Source: Brevundimonas sp. Root608
Lineage (GTDB): Bacteria > Pseudomonadota > Alphaproteobacteria > Caulobacterales > Caulobacteraceae
Direction of reading: 5' to 3'
Length of the DNA: 64,000 nt
NCBI RefSeq assembly: GCF_001427825.1
Contig: NZ_LMGT01000004.1
Span: 308,718-372,717 of the forward strand
Positions within the stretch are counted from its first letter, which is position 1. Each line of letters starts with the position of its first letter. Positions 43,920-53,163 of this stretch are shown here, in pieces. The notes under the pieces were generated by a model. That model made no database searches and had not been told where the DNA came from. It saw only the letters and a program-made list of their open reading frames with translations. The position numbers and the translations under genes were made by a program.

Positions 43920-44927
43920 ATGCTCGTCGTCCGACCCGCCGCGCCCGCCGACCTCGACCACCTGCTGGAACTCGCCATCCTCAGCGGCCCCGGCTTCACC
44001 AGCCTGCCCGAGGATCCCGACCAGCTGGCCGAACGCCTGGACCTCAGCCGCGACAGCTTCTCGGGCGATCTCGCGCCGCAGGAACGCTGGTACACCCTGA
44101 TGCTCGAGGAGTCGGAGACCGGCGACGTCGACGGCATCGGCTCGGTCAAGGCCGCCGTCGGCCTCCACCGGCCGTTCTTCTCGTTCCGGGTGGTGACCAA
44201 CACCCAGTCGTCGCCTTCGCTGGGCGTCCGCCTGGAGCAGAAGACCCTCGTCCTGGTCAACGAATGCACCGGCTGGACCGAGGTCGGCTCCCTCTTCCTC
44301 AAGGCCGACCGGCGCAAGGGCGGCGCCGGCCGTCTGCTCAGCCAGTCGCGCTACATGCTGATCGGCGCCCAGCCCGAACTGTTCAACGAAAACGTCCTGG
44401 CCGAGCTGCGCGGCGTCTTCACCCCCGACGGCGCCTGCCCCTTCTGGGACCATGTGGCGCACAAATTCTTCCCGATGGATTTCGACGAGGCCGACCGCAT
44501 GACGGGCTCGACCGACAAGCAGTTCATCGTCGACCTCGCTCCGCGCCACCCGATCTACATCGACCTGCTGCCCGAGCCGGCGCGCGCCGTGATCGGCAAG
44601 GTCCATCCGCAGGGCGTGCCCGCCATGGCCCTGCTGGAGAGCGAGGGCTTCCGGCCCAACGGCCTGATCGACATCTTCGACGCCGGCCCCACGGTCGCCT
44701 GCGGCCGGGACAACATCCGCACCGTCCGAGACGCCCGCCGCCTGACCGTGGTCGTTGCCGCCGAGGTCGACGCCGAATTGCCGGCGCTGATCTCGACCGA
44801 CAGCGTCTCCGACTTCCGCGCCGTCCGCCAGCGCGCCCATATCGAGGGCGACGTCGCCACCCTGACCGCCGAAACCGCCGACGCCCTCAGGGTCGGCGCC
44901 GGCGACACGGTGCGGGTCAAGGCCTGA
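43920..44927 (+). CDS. astA: Arginine N-succinyltransferase
   Basis: A 335-residue AstA. Typical blocks: MLVVRPAAPADLDHLLELAI, GFTSLPEDPDQL, LGVRLEQKTLVLVNECTGWT, EVGSLFLKADRRKGGAGRLL and GVFTPDGACPFWDHVAHKFF. It starts arginine breakdown by succinylating the alpha-amino group with succinyl-CoA, in the cytoplasm. It follows the M20 gene by 5 bases and precedes astD by 5 bases, so co-transcribed. Length fits the family. Confidence 0.93.
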   Translation: MLVVRPAAPADLDHLLELAILSGPGFTSLPEDPDQLAERLDLSRDSFSGDLAPQERWYTLMLEESETGDVDGIGSVKAAVGLHRPFFSFRVVTNTQSSPSLGVRLEQKTLVLVNECTGWTEVGSLFLKADRRKGGAGRLLSQSRYMLIGAQPELFNENVLAELRGVFTPDGACPFWDHVAHKFFPMDFDEADRMTGSTDKQFIVDLAPRHPIYIDLLPEPARAVIGKVHPQGVPAMALLESEGFRPNGLIDIFDAGPTVACGRDNIRTVRDARRLTVVVAAEVDAELPALISTDSVSDFRAVRQRAHIEGDVATLTAETADALRVGAGDTVRVKA

Positions 44928-44932
44928 GCCCC

Positions 44933-46357
44933 ATGACCATGCCCCCGTTCAAATCCATCGACCCCGCCACCGGCGAAACCGTCTGGGAAGGCCCCGCCGC
45001 CTCGCCCGCCGAGGTCCAGGCCGCCGCCGACCGCGCCCGCGCCGCCTTCCCCGACTGGGCCGACCGCCCGCGTCAGGACCGCATCGACGCCGTCAAACGC
45101 TATCAGGCCGTGCTCCGGGACCGCGCCCCGCGAATGGCCGAGGCCATCAGCCGCGAAACCGGCAAGGCCCTGTGGGAGACCACGGCCGAGCTCGGCGCCA
45201 TGGCGGGCAAGGTCGACATCTCGATCCGCGCCTATGACGAACGCACCGGGGAGCGCACGGCGGAGACCGGCTTCGGCCACGCGACGCTGCGCCACCGCCC
45301 CCACGGCGTGGCGGCGGTGCTGGGGCCCTTCAACTTCCCCGGCCACCTGCCCAACGGCCATATCGTCCCGGCCCTGCTGGCCGGCGACACCGTGGTGTTC
45401 AAGCCGTCTGAGGAGACGCCCCTGATCGGCCAGCTGATGGCCGAGGCCTTTGTCGAGGCGGATCTGCCGACGGGCGTGATCAATGTCGTCCAGGGCGGGC
45501 GCGACACGGGCGCCGCCCTGCTGGACAGCGGCATCGACGCCCTGATGTTCACCGGCTCGGGCGCGGCCGGCGCCCATTTCCGGCGCAAATTCGCCGACGA
45601 TCCGCATGTGATCCTCGCCCTCGAGTTGGGCGGCAACAATCCGCTGGTGGTCTGGGACGCCGCCGACGCCGAGGCCGTGGCCGGCATCGTCGTCCAGTCG
45701 GCCTTCGTCACCACCGGCCAGCGCTGCTCCTGCGCCCGTCGCCTGATCGTTCCAGAGGGCCCGCAGGGCGACGCCATCGTCGAGGCCGTCGCCGCCTTCG
45801 TCGACCGGCTGATCCTCGCGCCGTGGAATTCGACCCCCGAACCCTACGCCGGCCCCCTGATCTCGCAGAAGGCCGCCGAGGCGGCGCTGCAGGCGCTGCA
45901 GGACCGTATCGCCATGGGCGCCAGGGTCATCCGCGCCTCCGGTCCCGTCGACAACCTGCCCGGCGCCTTCGTGAAGCCCGCCATCATCGACGTCACCGGC
46001 GTGGCCGTCCCGGACGAGGAGATGTTCGCCCCCTTCCTGTCCGTGACCCGCGTCGGCAGCTTCGACGCCGCCATCGCCGAGGCCAACGCCACCCGCTACG
46101 GCCTGTCCGCCGGCCTGGTCAGCGACGACCCCGCCAACTGGGACCGGTTCATCCGCCGCATCCGCGCCGGCGTCGTCAATTTCAACCGCCCGACGACCGG
46201 CGCGGCCGGCGACATGCCCTTCGGCGGCCTCGGCGCCAGCGGCAATCACCGGCCCAGCGCCTGGTATGCGGCCGACTACTGCGCCTATCCGGTGGCCAGC
46301 TTCGAGGCTGGCGCGGTCAGGAACATCGAAAGCGAGATCAAGGGGCTGCGCCCGTGA
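44933..46357 (+). CDS. astD: Succinylglutamate-semialdehyde dehydrogenase
   Basis: A 474-residue aldehyde dehydrogenase. Signature ALELGGNNPLVVWD carries the catalytic Glu and TGQRCSCARRL the nucleophile Cys (the two-Cys form seen in AstD); LGPFNFPGHLPNGHIVPALL is the NAD-binding region. It oxidises succinylglutamate semialdehyde in the AST pathway. ATG 44933 (MTMPPFKSIDPATGE). It is followed by a 25-bp inverted repeat that separates it from astB. Confidence 0.92.
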   Translation: MTMPPFKSIDPATGETVWEGPAASPAEVQAAADRARAAFPDWADRPRQDRIDAVKRYQAVLRDRAPRMAEAISRETGKALWETTAELGAMAGKVDISIRAYDERTGERTAETGFGHATLRHRPHGVAAVLGPFNFPGHLPNGHIVPALLAGDTVVFKPSEETPLIGQLMAEAFVEADLPTGVINVVQGGRDTGAALLDSGIDALMFTGSGAAGAHFRRKFADDPHVILALELGGNNPLVVWDAADAEAVAGIVVQSAFVTTGQRCSCARRLIVPEGPQGDAIVEAVAAFVDRLILAPWNSTPEPYAGPLISQKAAEAALQALQDRIAMGARVIRASGPVDNLPGAFVKPAIIDVTGVAVPDEEMFAPFLSVTRVGSFDAAIAEANATRYGLSAGLVSDDPANWDRFIRRIRAGVVNFNRPTTGAAGDMPFGGLGASGNHRPSAWYAADYCAYPVASFEAGAVRNIESEIKGLRP

Positions 46358-46370
46358 TCATGCACCGCGC

Positions 46371-46506
46371 CTCTCCCTCCCCTTCATGGGGAGGGTCGTC
46401 GGCGCGAAGCGGCGACGGGGTGGGGTGCGTCGGTCCGCGCTCCGGCGCCTTCGAGCCCCACCCGGATCGCTGCGCGATCGTCCCTCCCCATGAAGGGGAG
46501 GGAGAG
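46371..46506. repeat. Palindrome-flanked intergenic repeat between astD and astB
   Basis: Arms CTCTCCCTCCCCTTCATGGGG... (46371-46395, 25 bases) and its exact complement (46482-46506) enclose about 86 bases that are themselves partly inverted (GGGTGGGG / CCCCACCC). The right arm contains GGGGAGGGAGAG, which is the ribosome-binding site for the GTG start of astB at 46509. Similar C-rich/G-rich sequence occurs at 63805-63870. Confidence 0.8.
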
Positions 46507-46508
46507 CC

Positions 46509-47846
46509 GTGACTTCCGCCGTCGAAGCCAATGCCGACGGCCTGATCGGGCCGACCCACTCCTACGCCGGCCTCTCGCCCGGCAACCTCGCGTCCAGCCT
46601 CAACGCCGGCGAGGCCTCCAACCCCCGCGCCGCCGTCCTGCAGGGGCTGGACAAGATGAAGCGGCTGGCCGACCTCGGCCTGCCGCAATACGTCCTGCCG
46701 CCGCACGAGCGGCCCGAGATCCCCTTCCTGCGCAGCCTCGGCTTCACCGGCTCCGACGCCGCCGTGCTGGAAGCCGCCTGGAAGACCGCGCCCTCCTTCG
46801 CCGCCGCCGCCTGTTCGGCCTCGCCGATGTGGGCCGCCAACGCCGCCACGGTGACGCCGTCCGCCGACGCCGCCGACGGCCGGGTGCATTTCACCCCCGC
46901 AAACCTGGTCACCAACCTACACCGCTCGCTGGAGCACCGGCAGACGAAGCGGGCGCTGGACGCCCTCTTCCCCGACCCCGACCGTTTCGCCGTCCATGAC
47001 GCCCTGACCTCGGTCGCCCACCTCGCCGACGAGGGCGCCGCCAACCACGTCCGCCTGTGCGCCGACCACGGCGAGCCCGGCGTCAACCTGCTGGTCTGGG
47101 GCCGCGAAGCGTTCGAGCCCTGGTCCGGCGCCTTCCCGGCCCGCCAGACCCGCGAGGCCTCGGAAGCCGTCGCTCGGCGGCACGGCGCTTCCGGCGTCGT
47201 CCTCGCCCGCCAGTCGAGGGCCGCCATCGCCGGCGGCACCTTCCACAATGACGTGGTCTGCGTCGGGGCGCTGGAGACCCTGTTCTTCCACGAGCTGGCC
47301 TTCGAGGACACGGAGGCCACCAAAGCGGCCGTCCGCGCCGCCGCCGGCGGCCTGTTCGAGCCGATCTTCGTCGAGGTCGGGACCGCCGACCTGCCCCTGA
47401 CGGACGCCATCTCCAGCTATCTGTTCAACTCCATGCTGGTGCGGATTCCGGGTGAGGATCGCCTGACCCTGATCTGCCCCACCGAGACGCGCGACAACCC
47501 GCGCAGCCACGCCGTCGCCGAGCGGCTGGCCGCCTCCAACGGCCCCATCGGCCGGGTCGAATACGTCGACGTGCGCCAGTCGATGCGCAACGGCGGCGGC
47601 CCCGCCTGCCTGCGCCTGCGCGTGGTCCTGACCGAGGCCGAACAGGCGGCCGCCAATCCCGCCATGCGGTTGACCGACGCCCTGCACGCCCGGCTGTCGA
47701 GCTGGGGCGAGGCCCACTACCGGGACCGCCTGACCCCGGCCGACCTGGCCGATCCGGCCCTGCTGGACGAGAGCCGGAGGGCGCTGGACGAACTGACCGG
47801 CCTGCTCGGCCTCGGGGGCGGCTTCTATCCGTTCCAGCGGGGCTGA
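46509..47846 (+). CDS. astB: N-succinylarginine dihydrolase
   Basis: A 445-residue AstB of the amidinotransferase fold. N-terminal EANADGLIGPTHSYAGLSPG, FHNDVVCVGALETLFFHELA (catalytic His) and C-terminal RNGGGPACLRLRVVL with the nucleophile Cys are diagnostic. It converts succinylarginine to succinylornithine, ammonia and CO2. The GTG start uses a ribosome-binding site lying in the inverted repeat before it. Three genes of the AST set are here; astC and astE are not. Confidence 0.93.
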   Translation: MTSAVEANADGLIGPTHSYAGLSPGNLASSLNAGEASNPRAAVLQGLDKMKRLADLGLPQYVLPPHERPEIPFLRSLGFTGSDAAVLEAAWKTAPSFAAAACSASPMWAANAATVTPSADAADGRVHFTPANLVTNLHRSLEHRQTKRALDALFPDPDRFAVHDALTSVAHLADEGAANHVRLCADHGEPGVNLLVWGREAFEPWSGAFPARQTREASEAVARRHGASGVVLARQSRAAIAGGTFHNDVVCVGALETLFFHELAFEDTEATKAAVRAAAGGLFEPIFVEVGTADLPLTDAISSYLFNSMLVRIPGEDRLTLICPTETRDNPRSHAVAERLAASNGPIGRVEYVDVRQSMRNGGGPACLRLRVVLTEAEQAAANPAMRLTDALHARLSSWGEAHYRDRLTPADLADPALLDESRRALDELTGLLGLGGGFYPFQRG

Positions 47847-47849
47847 GCC

Positions 47850-48380
47850 GTGGTCGCCTTCACCCATCGGATCGCGACCGAGGCCGACATACCGGCGCTG
47901 GTGGCCCTGATGGACCGGTCGATCGCCGGCCCCTTGGCCGCCTTCCTGACGCCTGACCAGATCGCCGCCAGCCGCCAGCTGATGGGGATCGACAGCCAGC
48001 TGATCGCCGACCGCACCTATGTCATCGTCGAGGCTGACGGCGTTCCGGCCGGCTGCGGCGGCTGGAGCGGGCGGATCACCGAATACGGCGGCGACCACAC
48101 CCCCGGCCGAGTCCCCGCGCCCCTGACGCCGGGCGTCGACGCGGCCCGCATCCGCGCCATGTACACCGCGCCCGAGTTCGTCCGGCGCGGCGTCGGTCGC
48201 CGGATCCTCGGCCTGAGCGAGGCCGCCGCCCGCGCCGCGGGCTACGACCGCGCCGAATTGGTCGCCACCCTCGGCGGCGAGCCTCTCTACCGCGCCGCCG
48301 GCTATGCCGAGATCGAGCGCTTCGAGGACGACCGCGGTGGCGCGCCCGTGCCTCTGGTGCGGATGGGCAAACCGCTCTAG
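47850..48380 (+). CDS. GNAT-family N-acetyltransferase
   Basis: A 176-residue acetyltransferase. The acetyl-CoA loop is RAMYTAPEFVRRGVGRRILG (V-R-R-G-V-G-R), with AAGYDRAELVATLGGEPLY as the next strand-helix. The GTG start lies 3 bases after the astB stop, so it is part of the AST transcription unit. A role in arginine or succinyl metabolism is plausible but the substrate cannot be read. No signal or membrane segment. Confidence 0.8.
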   Translation: MVAFTHRIATEADIPALVALMDRSIAGPLAAFLTPDQIAASRQLMGIDSQLIADRTYVIVEADGVPAGCGGWSGRITEYGGDHTPGRVPAPLTPGVDAARIRAMYTAPEFVRRGVGRRILGLSEAAARAAGYDRAELVATLGGEPLYRAAGYAEIERFEDDRGGAPVPLVRMGKPL

Positions 48381-48410
48381 CCCTTCTCCCATGACGCCGA
48401 GGGGGATTGG

Positions 48411-49730
48411 ATGACCGAAGCAGCGATGACCCCCGCCCGCCGCCTGCGCAACATCATCGGCGGTTCGGCCGGCAACCTGGTCGAATGGTTCGACTGGTAC
48501 GCTTATGCCGCCTTCACCCTGTATTTCGCCCCCGTCTTCTTCCCCGAGGGCGACAGCACCGCCCAGCTGCTCAGCGCGGCGGCCGTCTTCGCCGTCGGCT
48601 TCCTGATGCGGCCGGTCGGGGCCTGGGTCATGGGGGTCTATTCCGACCGCCGCGGCCGCAAGGCGGGGCTGACCCTGTCCGTGACCCTGATGTGCACCGG
48701 CAGCCTGATCATCGCCTGCACCCCGGGCTACGCCGCCATCGGCATCGCCGCCCCGGCCCTGCTGCTGTTCGCCCGCCTGCTGCAGGGGCTCAGCGTCGGC
48801 GGCGAATACGGCTCGTCGGCCACCTATCTGTCGGAGATGGCCACGGCGAAGCACCGCGGCTTCTGGTCCAGCTTCCAGTACGTCACCCTGATCTCGGGCC
48901 AGCTCCTGGCCCTGCTGCTCCTGATCGTGCTGCAGAAAACGATGAGCGAGGCCGATCTGGCGGCTTGGGGCTGGCGCATCCCCTTCTTCGTCGGCGCGGG
49001 GCTGGCGGTGGTCGTCTTCTGGCTGCGGCGACGGCTGGACGAGACCTCGGCCTTCATCGCCTCGGACGCCGGCGAAGCGCCGAAATCCAGCGCCCTGCTG
49101 CTGATCCTCAAACATCCCAAGGAGGCGCTGATGGTCCTCGGCCTGACCGCCGGCGGGACCGTCGCCTTCTACACCTACACCACCTATCTGCAGAAATTCC
49201 TCGTCAACACGACCGGCTTTTCGAAGACGACCGCGACCGAGGTCAGCGCCGCGGCGCTGTTCGTCTTCATGCTGCTGCAGCCCGCCGTCGGCGCCCTGTC
49301 GGACCGGATCGGACGACGCCCCGTGATGATCGCCTTCGGCGTCATGGGCGTGCTGTTCACCGTGCCGATCATGACGGCCCTGTCCGGGGTCGAGAGTCCC
49401 TTCGTCGCCTTCCTGCTGGCGATGGCGGCTCTGATCATCGTCAGCGGCTACACCTCGATCAACGCCGTGGTGAAGGCCGAGCTGTTCCCGGCCCATATCC
49501 GCGCCCTCGGCGTCGCCCTGCCCTATGCGATCGCCAACGCCCTGTTCGGCGGCACGGCGGAATACGCCGCCCTGTGGTTCAAGGGCGAAGGCATGGAGAG
49601 CGCCTTCTTCTGGTACGTCACCGGCCTGATCGGCGTGTCGCTACTGACCTATATCCGGATGCGGGACACCGGCCGCAACAGCCTGATCACCCACGATCAG
49701 GCGGCGAACCGCCCGCCCCGCGCCGCATAG
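48411..49730 (+). CDS. MHS-family MFS transporter (dicarboxylate, KgtP-like)
   Basis: A 439-residue, 12-helix major-facilitator of the metabolite:H+ symporter family. NLVEWFDWYAYAAFTLYFAP at helix 1, VGFLMRPVGAWVMGVYSDRR and LLQGLSVGGEYGSSATYLSE are hallmarks of KgtP/ProP-type permeases. Such proteins take up alpha-ketoglutarate or related acids, which would suit an arginine/glutamate cluster. It begins 30 bases after the GNAT stop. Its 3' end overlaps the convergent phhA gene by 34 bases. Confidence 0.85.
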   Translation: MTEAAMTPARRLRNIIGGSAGNLVEWFDWYAYAAFTLYFAPVFFPEGDSTAQLLSAAAVFAVGFLMRPVGAWVMGVYSDRRGRKAGLTLSVTLMCTGSLIIACTPGYAAIGIAAPALLLFARLLQGLSVGGEYGSSATYLSEMATAKHRGFWSSFQYVTLISGQLLALLLLIVLQKTMSEADLAAWGWRIPFFVGAGLAVVVFWLRRRLDETSAFIASDAGEAPKSSALLLILKHPKEALMVLGLTAGGTVAFYTYTTYLQKFLVNTTGFSKTTATEVSAAALFVFMLLQPAVGALSDRIGRRPVMIAFGVMGVLFTVPIMTALSGVESPFVAFLLAMAALIIVSGYTSINAVVKAELFPAHIRALGVALPYAIANALFGGTAEYAALWFKGEGMESAFFWYVTGLIGVSLLTYIRMRDTGRNSLITHDQAANRPPRAA

Positions 49731-50572
49731 GCCTGGGTGCCGCGGGTGAAGACCCGGTCGGTCGGCAGGACGGCCTCGATGGCGATGGCGTCGGCGCCCT
49801 TCAGCCGGTCGTAGATCGGGCCGAAATCCTTCAGCGTCTCGGCCTTCAGCTGCTCGATGGAATCGATGACGAAATAGACCTGCTGGAAGTCGTCGATCCG
49901 GTACAGGGTCCGCATCACCCGCTCGAGGTCGAAGCCCAGCCGGTTGGGCGACGGGTCCTCCAGCGAGAAGACGCTCTCGGTCGCCGACGACACGATCCCG
50001 GCGCCGTAGATGCGCAGGCCGCCCGCGTCCTGCATCAGGCCGAACTCGACCGTGTACCAGTACAGCCGCGCCAGATTCTGCAGCATGCCCAGCGACGCGG
50101 CCCGCTGCCCGCCCTTGCCATAGGCCTCCATATAGGCGGCGAAGTCGGGGTCGGTCAGCATCGGCACATGGCCGAAGACGTCGTGGAAGATGTCCGGCTC
50201 CTGCAGATAGTCCAGCTGGTCCGGCTTGCGGATGAACTGACCCGAGGGGAAGCGGCGGTTGGCCAGGTGGTCGAAGAACACCTCGTCCGGCACCAGTCCC
50301 GGCACGCAGACCACGGTCCAGCCGGTCAGGGCCTGGAGCTTGGGGTTCATGACCGCGAAATCGGGGATGCCGCCGGTGTTCAGGTCCAGCGCGGTCAGCC
50401 CCTTGAGGAAGACGTCGGCGGCGCGGCCGGGCAGGATCTTCATCTGCCGGGCGTAGAGGGTGTCCCAGGTCCGGTGCTCGACCTCGGTGTAGGACGCCCA
50501 TTCCTGCGGAATGGTCCAGTCGGCGGCCGCGCCCTCGGGCGGCTTGTCGAACACATGCTCGAAGTCTGACAT
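49697..50572 (-). CDS. phhA: Phenylalanine 4-monooxygenase
   Basis: A 291-residue aromatic amino acid hydroxylase. The iron ligands are the two His in PDIFHDVFGHVPML and the Glu in YTVEFGLMQD; the pterin site includes LTGWTVVCVPGLVPDEVFF. It hydroxylates phenylalanine to tyrosine with tetrahydropterin and O2. It is convergent with the transporter, overlapping it by 34 bases, and upstream of a small gap before hspQ on the same strand. Full length for the bacterial family. Confidence 0.93.
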   Translation of the reverse strand: MSDFEHVFDKPPEGAAADWTIPQEWASYTEVEHRTWDTLYARQMKILPGRAADVFLKGLTALDLNTGGIPDFAVMNPKLQALTGWTVVCVPGLVPDEVFFDHLANRRFPSGQFIRKPDQLDYLQEPDIFHDVFGHVPMLTDPDFAAYMEAYGKGGQRAASLGMLQNLARLYWYTVEFGLMQDAGGLRIYGAGIVSSATESVFSLEDPSPNRLGFDLERVMRTLYRIDDFQQVYFVIDSIEQLKAETLKDFGPIYDRLKGADAIAIEAVLPTDRVFTRGTQAYAARGGRFAA

Positions 50573-50653
50573 GGACGGCTCCTGCGACCTGCGGGCTCTG
50601 ACTGGCCCTTGCCTGGCAATCTAGGCCTCCGGCGACGCGCGCGCCAGCCGGTC

Positions 50654-50968
50654 TCAGTGGATGGCGTGGGACAGCGGCGCGTGCCGACCCTGGGCGTCGA
50701 CGGTGAACCAGCGGCGCTCGGCGTCCTCGGTCAGGGCCGACAGTTCGGGATCGTGCTCCAGCGCGGCCTCTGCGGCATAGGCGATGAAGCCGCCGTCCGG
50801 CCCGATGGCGAGGACCTGATAATAGGGCTGGTCCGGCGCCGTCTCGCCCGTTTCGGCGGGATCGCCGGCGTAGCTGGGGTCGATGTCGATCACGACGCCG
50901 CGGAAGGCGGCGTCCCGATGGCGGACGATCTGGCCGAGGCCGAATTTCGCGACGGATTGACGGGTCAT
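50654..50968 (-). CDS. hspQ: Heat shock protein HspQ
   Basis: A 104-residue HspQ (YccV-type) protein: AKFGLGQIVRHRDAAFRGVV then IDIDPSYAG, QPYYQVLAIG and AYAAEAALEHDPE. In E. coli HspQ is a small hemimethylated-DNA-binding and Lon-specificity protein. The GQIVRHRDAAFRGVVIDIDP block is the family core. No heat-shock promoter is recognised upstream. It is divergent from the Ppx/GppA gene. Confidence 0.88.
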   Translation of the reverse strand: MTRQSVAKFGLGQIVRHRDAAFRGVVIDIDPSYAGDPAETGETAPDQPYYQVLAIGPDGGFIAYAAEAALEHDPELSALTEDAERRWFTVDAQGRHAPLSHAIH

Positions 50969-51113
50969 GGCCGCAGAATGCCCGACCCAACCTGAGCCTT
51001 ATCGACCCCCTCCCGTTCATTTTCGCGTCACATGGTTGGCGCGGACGGTTCGCCGGTCCTAAGGTGCCGGGGACGGGCGCCGTATCGGACCGCCCACCTT
51101 GAAAGTTCGGCCC

Positions 51114-52256
51114 ATGCCGGAGACCGACGGCGCGCCCCGGCGCGACGAGCGGTCCCAGCTCCCGAGGCCCGATCGGCAGCGCGCCCGGAGCGGCGCCGTC
51201 GGCGGCCCCGGGGCGTCAGGTCGCGAGGCGCCCGTGTATGGCGCGCTCGATCTGGGGACCAACAACTGCCGGCTGCTGATCGCAAAGCCGGCCCGCGACG
51301 GCTTCCGTGTCGTCGATTCCTTCAGCCGCATCGTCCGCCTGGGCGAAGGTCTGTCCCGCACGGGGCGGCTCGACGACGGAGCCATGGACCGGGCCTATGA
51401 AGCCCTCGCCTTGTGCGGCGAGCGAATCGCCAGGAAGGGCGTCGACTCCGCCCGGCTGATGGCCGTCGCGACCCAGGCCTGCCGCCAGGCCGACAACGGC
51501 GAGGCCTTCATCGAGCGCGTCCGCCTGGGCACCGGACTCAAGCTCCGGATCATCGACCCGGTCGAGGAGGCCCGGCTGGCGGTCGAAGGCTGTCTCAACC
51601 TGTTCGACCCGTCGGCCGAGGCCGTCCTGGTCGTCGACGTCGGCGGCGGATCGACCGAGCTCAGCTGGCTGAAACGGCGGAGCCGGGGAGATTTCGGGCT
51701 TGAGGGGTGGATGTCGGCGCCCGTCGGTGTGGTGACCCTGGCCGAACGTCACCCCGAGCCCGAGGCGGGGCTGGACCACTGGTACGAAGCCATGGTCGCG
51801 GACATGGGCGACGCCCTCGCCGCCGCGCCGGTCAGCCCGGCCCTGCGCGACATCTTCACCGGCGGACGCGGCCACATGATCGGCACCTCGGGCGCCATCA
51901 CCAGCCTCGCCGGAATCCACCTCGGTTTGCGCCGGTACCAGCGCAACCTCGTCGACGGCCTGTGGATGACCAGCGGCGACTGCGAAAGGGCGGCCGAAAA
52001 GCTGATGGCCATGGGGCCGGCGGGTCGGGCCGCGGAATCCTGCATCGGACCGGATCGCGCCGACCTCGTCCTGGCCGGCGCCGCCATCATGGAGGCGGTT
52101 CAGCGGGCGTGGCCGTCCGAACGCGTCCGGGTCGCGGACCGGGGCCTGCGCGAAGGCCTGCTGCTGCAACAGATGCGCGCCGCCCGGCCTCCGACCCGAC
52201 GCCGTCGCCGCGGACGCGGACCGAACGGCGCCGTCCGGAGCGAACCGTCTAGTTGA
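51114..52256 (+). CDS. Ppx/GppA phosphatase family protein
   Basis: A 380-residue ASKHA-fold phosphatase. The phosphate-1 loop is YGALDLGTNNCRLL (about 45-58) and phosphate-2 is LVVDVGGGSTELSW; GTSGAITSLAG is the adenosine-type loop. It hydrolyses polyphosphate or pppGpp in phosphate starvation and stringent responses. The first 40 residues and the last 25 are basic and low in conservation (RRRRRGRGPNG). ATG 51114 (MPETDG) is used; an in-frame TTG lies at 51099. Its 3' end overlaps the convergent cyclophilin gene by 8 bases. Confidence 0.88.
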   Translation: MPETDGAPRRDERSQLPRPDRQRARSGAVGGPGASGREAPVYGALDLGTNNCRLLIAKPARDGFRVVDSFSRIVRLGEGLSRTGRLDDGAMDRAYEALALCGERIARKGVDSARLMAVATQACRQADNGEAFIERVRLGTGLKLRIIDPVEEARLAVEGCLNLFDPSAEAVLVVDVGGGSTELSWLKRRSRGDFGLEGWMSAPVGVVTLAERHPEPEAGLDHWYEAMVADMGDALAAAPVSPALRDIFTGGRGHMIGTSGAITSLAGIHLGLRRYQRNLVDGLWMTSGDCERAAEKLMAMGPAGRAAESCIGPDRADLVLAGAAIMEAVQRAWPSERVRVADRGLREGLLLQQMRAARPPTRRRRRGRGPNGAVRSEPSS

Positions 52257-53142
52257 CCACCTGAACCGGCAGGACGACGTCGCAGACCGAGAAGTCCGCG
52301 CCCCGCGCCGCCCGGGTCTCCTCGACCAGCGCCCGGAAGCGCGGCGAAGCCGTCGCCAGCACCTGCACCGAGGGTCGTTCAGCCTCGGGGATGTCGGCGG
52401 CGATCCGCACGCGGGTCATCCGATCCGGCTGGGCCTGGGTCATCATGCCGTTGTCGCCGTCGCCGACCTGGAGCGATCGCACCACGTCCAGACCCGACAC
52501 CGTCACGCCCCAGATGGTGTACCGCTTGTCCAGCGCCGGATAGGCCTGGCGCATGAGGAAGAACTGACTGTTGGCCGTGTCATTGCCCTCGTCCCGGGCC
52601 ATGCCGGCGACGCCGGGGCAGTACAGCCCCCAGGCGTGGACCTTGCCGTCGGCGGTCAGGGCGAAGGCGGAATCGGGCTGGGTCTGGACCGGCAGCGAAT
52701 GGAAGAAGCCGACCCGCGCCCCGGCCGGCTCGGCCACCGCGGCGAACGGCATCGTCGCCTCGCGGCGGAAGGTGAATTCGGCCTTCAGATCGGGATAGGG
52801 GCTCTGGCCCTCGCCATTGCCGAGGGGGTCGCCGGTCTGGGCCATGAACCAGTCGATCACCCGGTGCCACAGGACGCCGTCGTAGAAGCCCCGGCGCGCC
52901 AGCAGCCTGATCCGCTCGACGTGCAGCGGCGCCACCTCCGGCGTCAGTTCGACGAGGATGCGGCCCTTGGTCGTGTCGATGACCAGCAGGTTCTCGGCCG
53001 GCGCGGTCCGCCACTCGGGCGCCGCGATCGTCGTTTCCGGAGTAGGCGGCGGCGGCGGGGCCGGCGTGCCGCCCGCATCCTGGGCGTTCGCCCCGCCGGC
53101 CGTCATCACGGCCAGGGCCACAAAACCGAGAAACTGTCGCAT
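52249..53142 (-). CDS. Secreted cyclophilin-type peptidyl-prolyl isomerase (second of tandem pair)
   Basis: A 297-residue exported cyclophilin: signal peptide (MRQFLGFVALAVMTAGGANA-Q), a proline-rich linker, then the cyclophilin domain with VLWHRVIDWFMAQTGDP and ANSQFFLMRQ; a C-terminal extension of about 60 residues includes VQVLATASPRFRALVEE. Catalytic Arg (HRV), Phe and Gln are present, but the usual Trp/His near LxGxHTVFG is DKRYTIWG. It probably folds periplasmic proteins. AGGGGGAAGG before ATG 53142 sets the start. It lies 21 bases after its paralogue. Confidence 0.87.
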   Translation of the reverse strand: MRQFLGFVALAVMTAGGANAQDAGGTPAPPPPPTPETTIAAPEWRTAPAENLLVIDTTKGRILVELTPEVAPLHVERIRLLARRGFYDGVLWHRVIDWFMAQTGDPLGNGEGQSPYPDLKAEFTFRREATMPFAAVAEPAGARVGFFHSLPVQTQPDSAFALTADGKVHAWGLYCPGVAGMARDEGNDTANSQFFLMRQAYPALDKRYTIWGVTVSGLDVVRSLQVGDGDNGMMTQAQPDRMTRVRIAADIPEAERPSVQVLATASPRFRALVEETRAARGADFSVCDVVLPVQVVN

Positions 53143-53163
53143 CGCCTTCCCCCTCATTTCAGA

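Noticed and set aside
46917..49496. 859-codon open frame on the minus strand
   Set aside because: Antisense of astB, GNAT and the transporter, with low-complexity His/Gly/Gln content.
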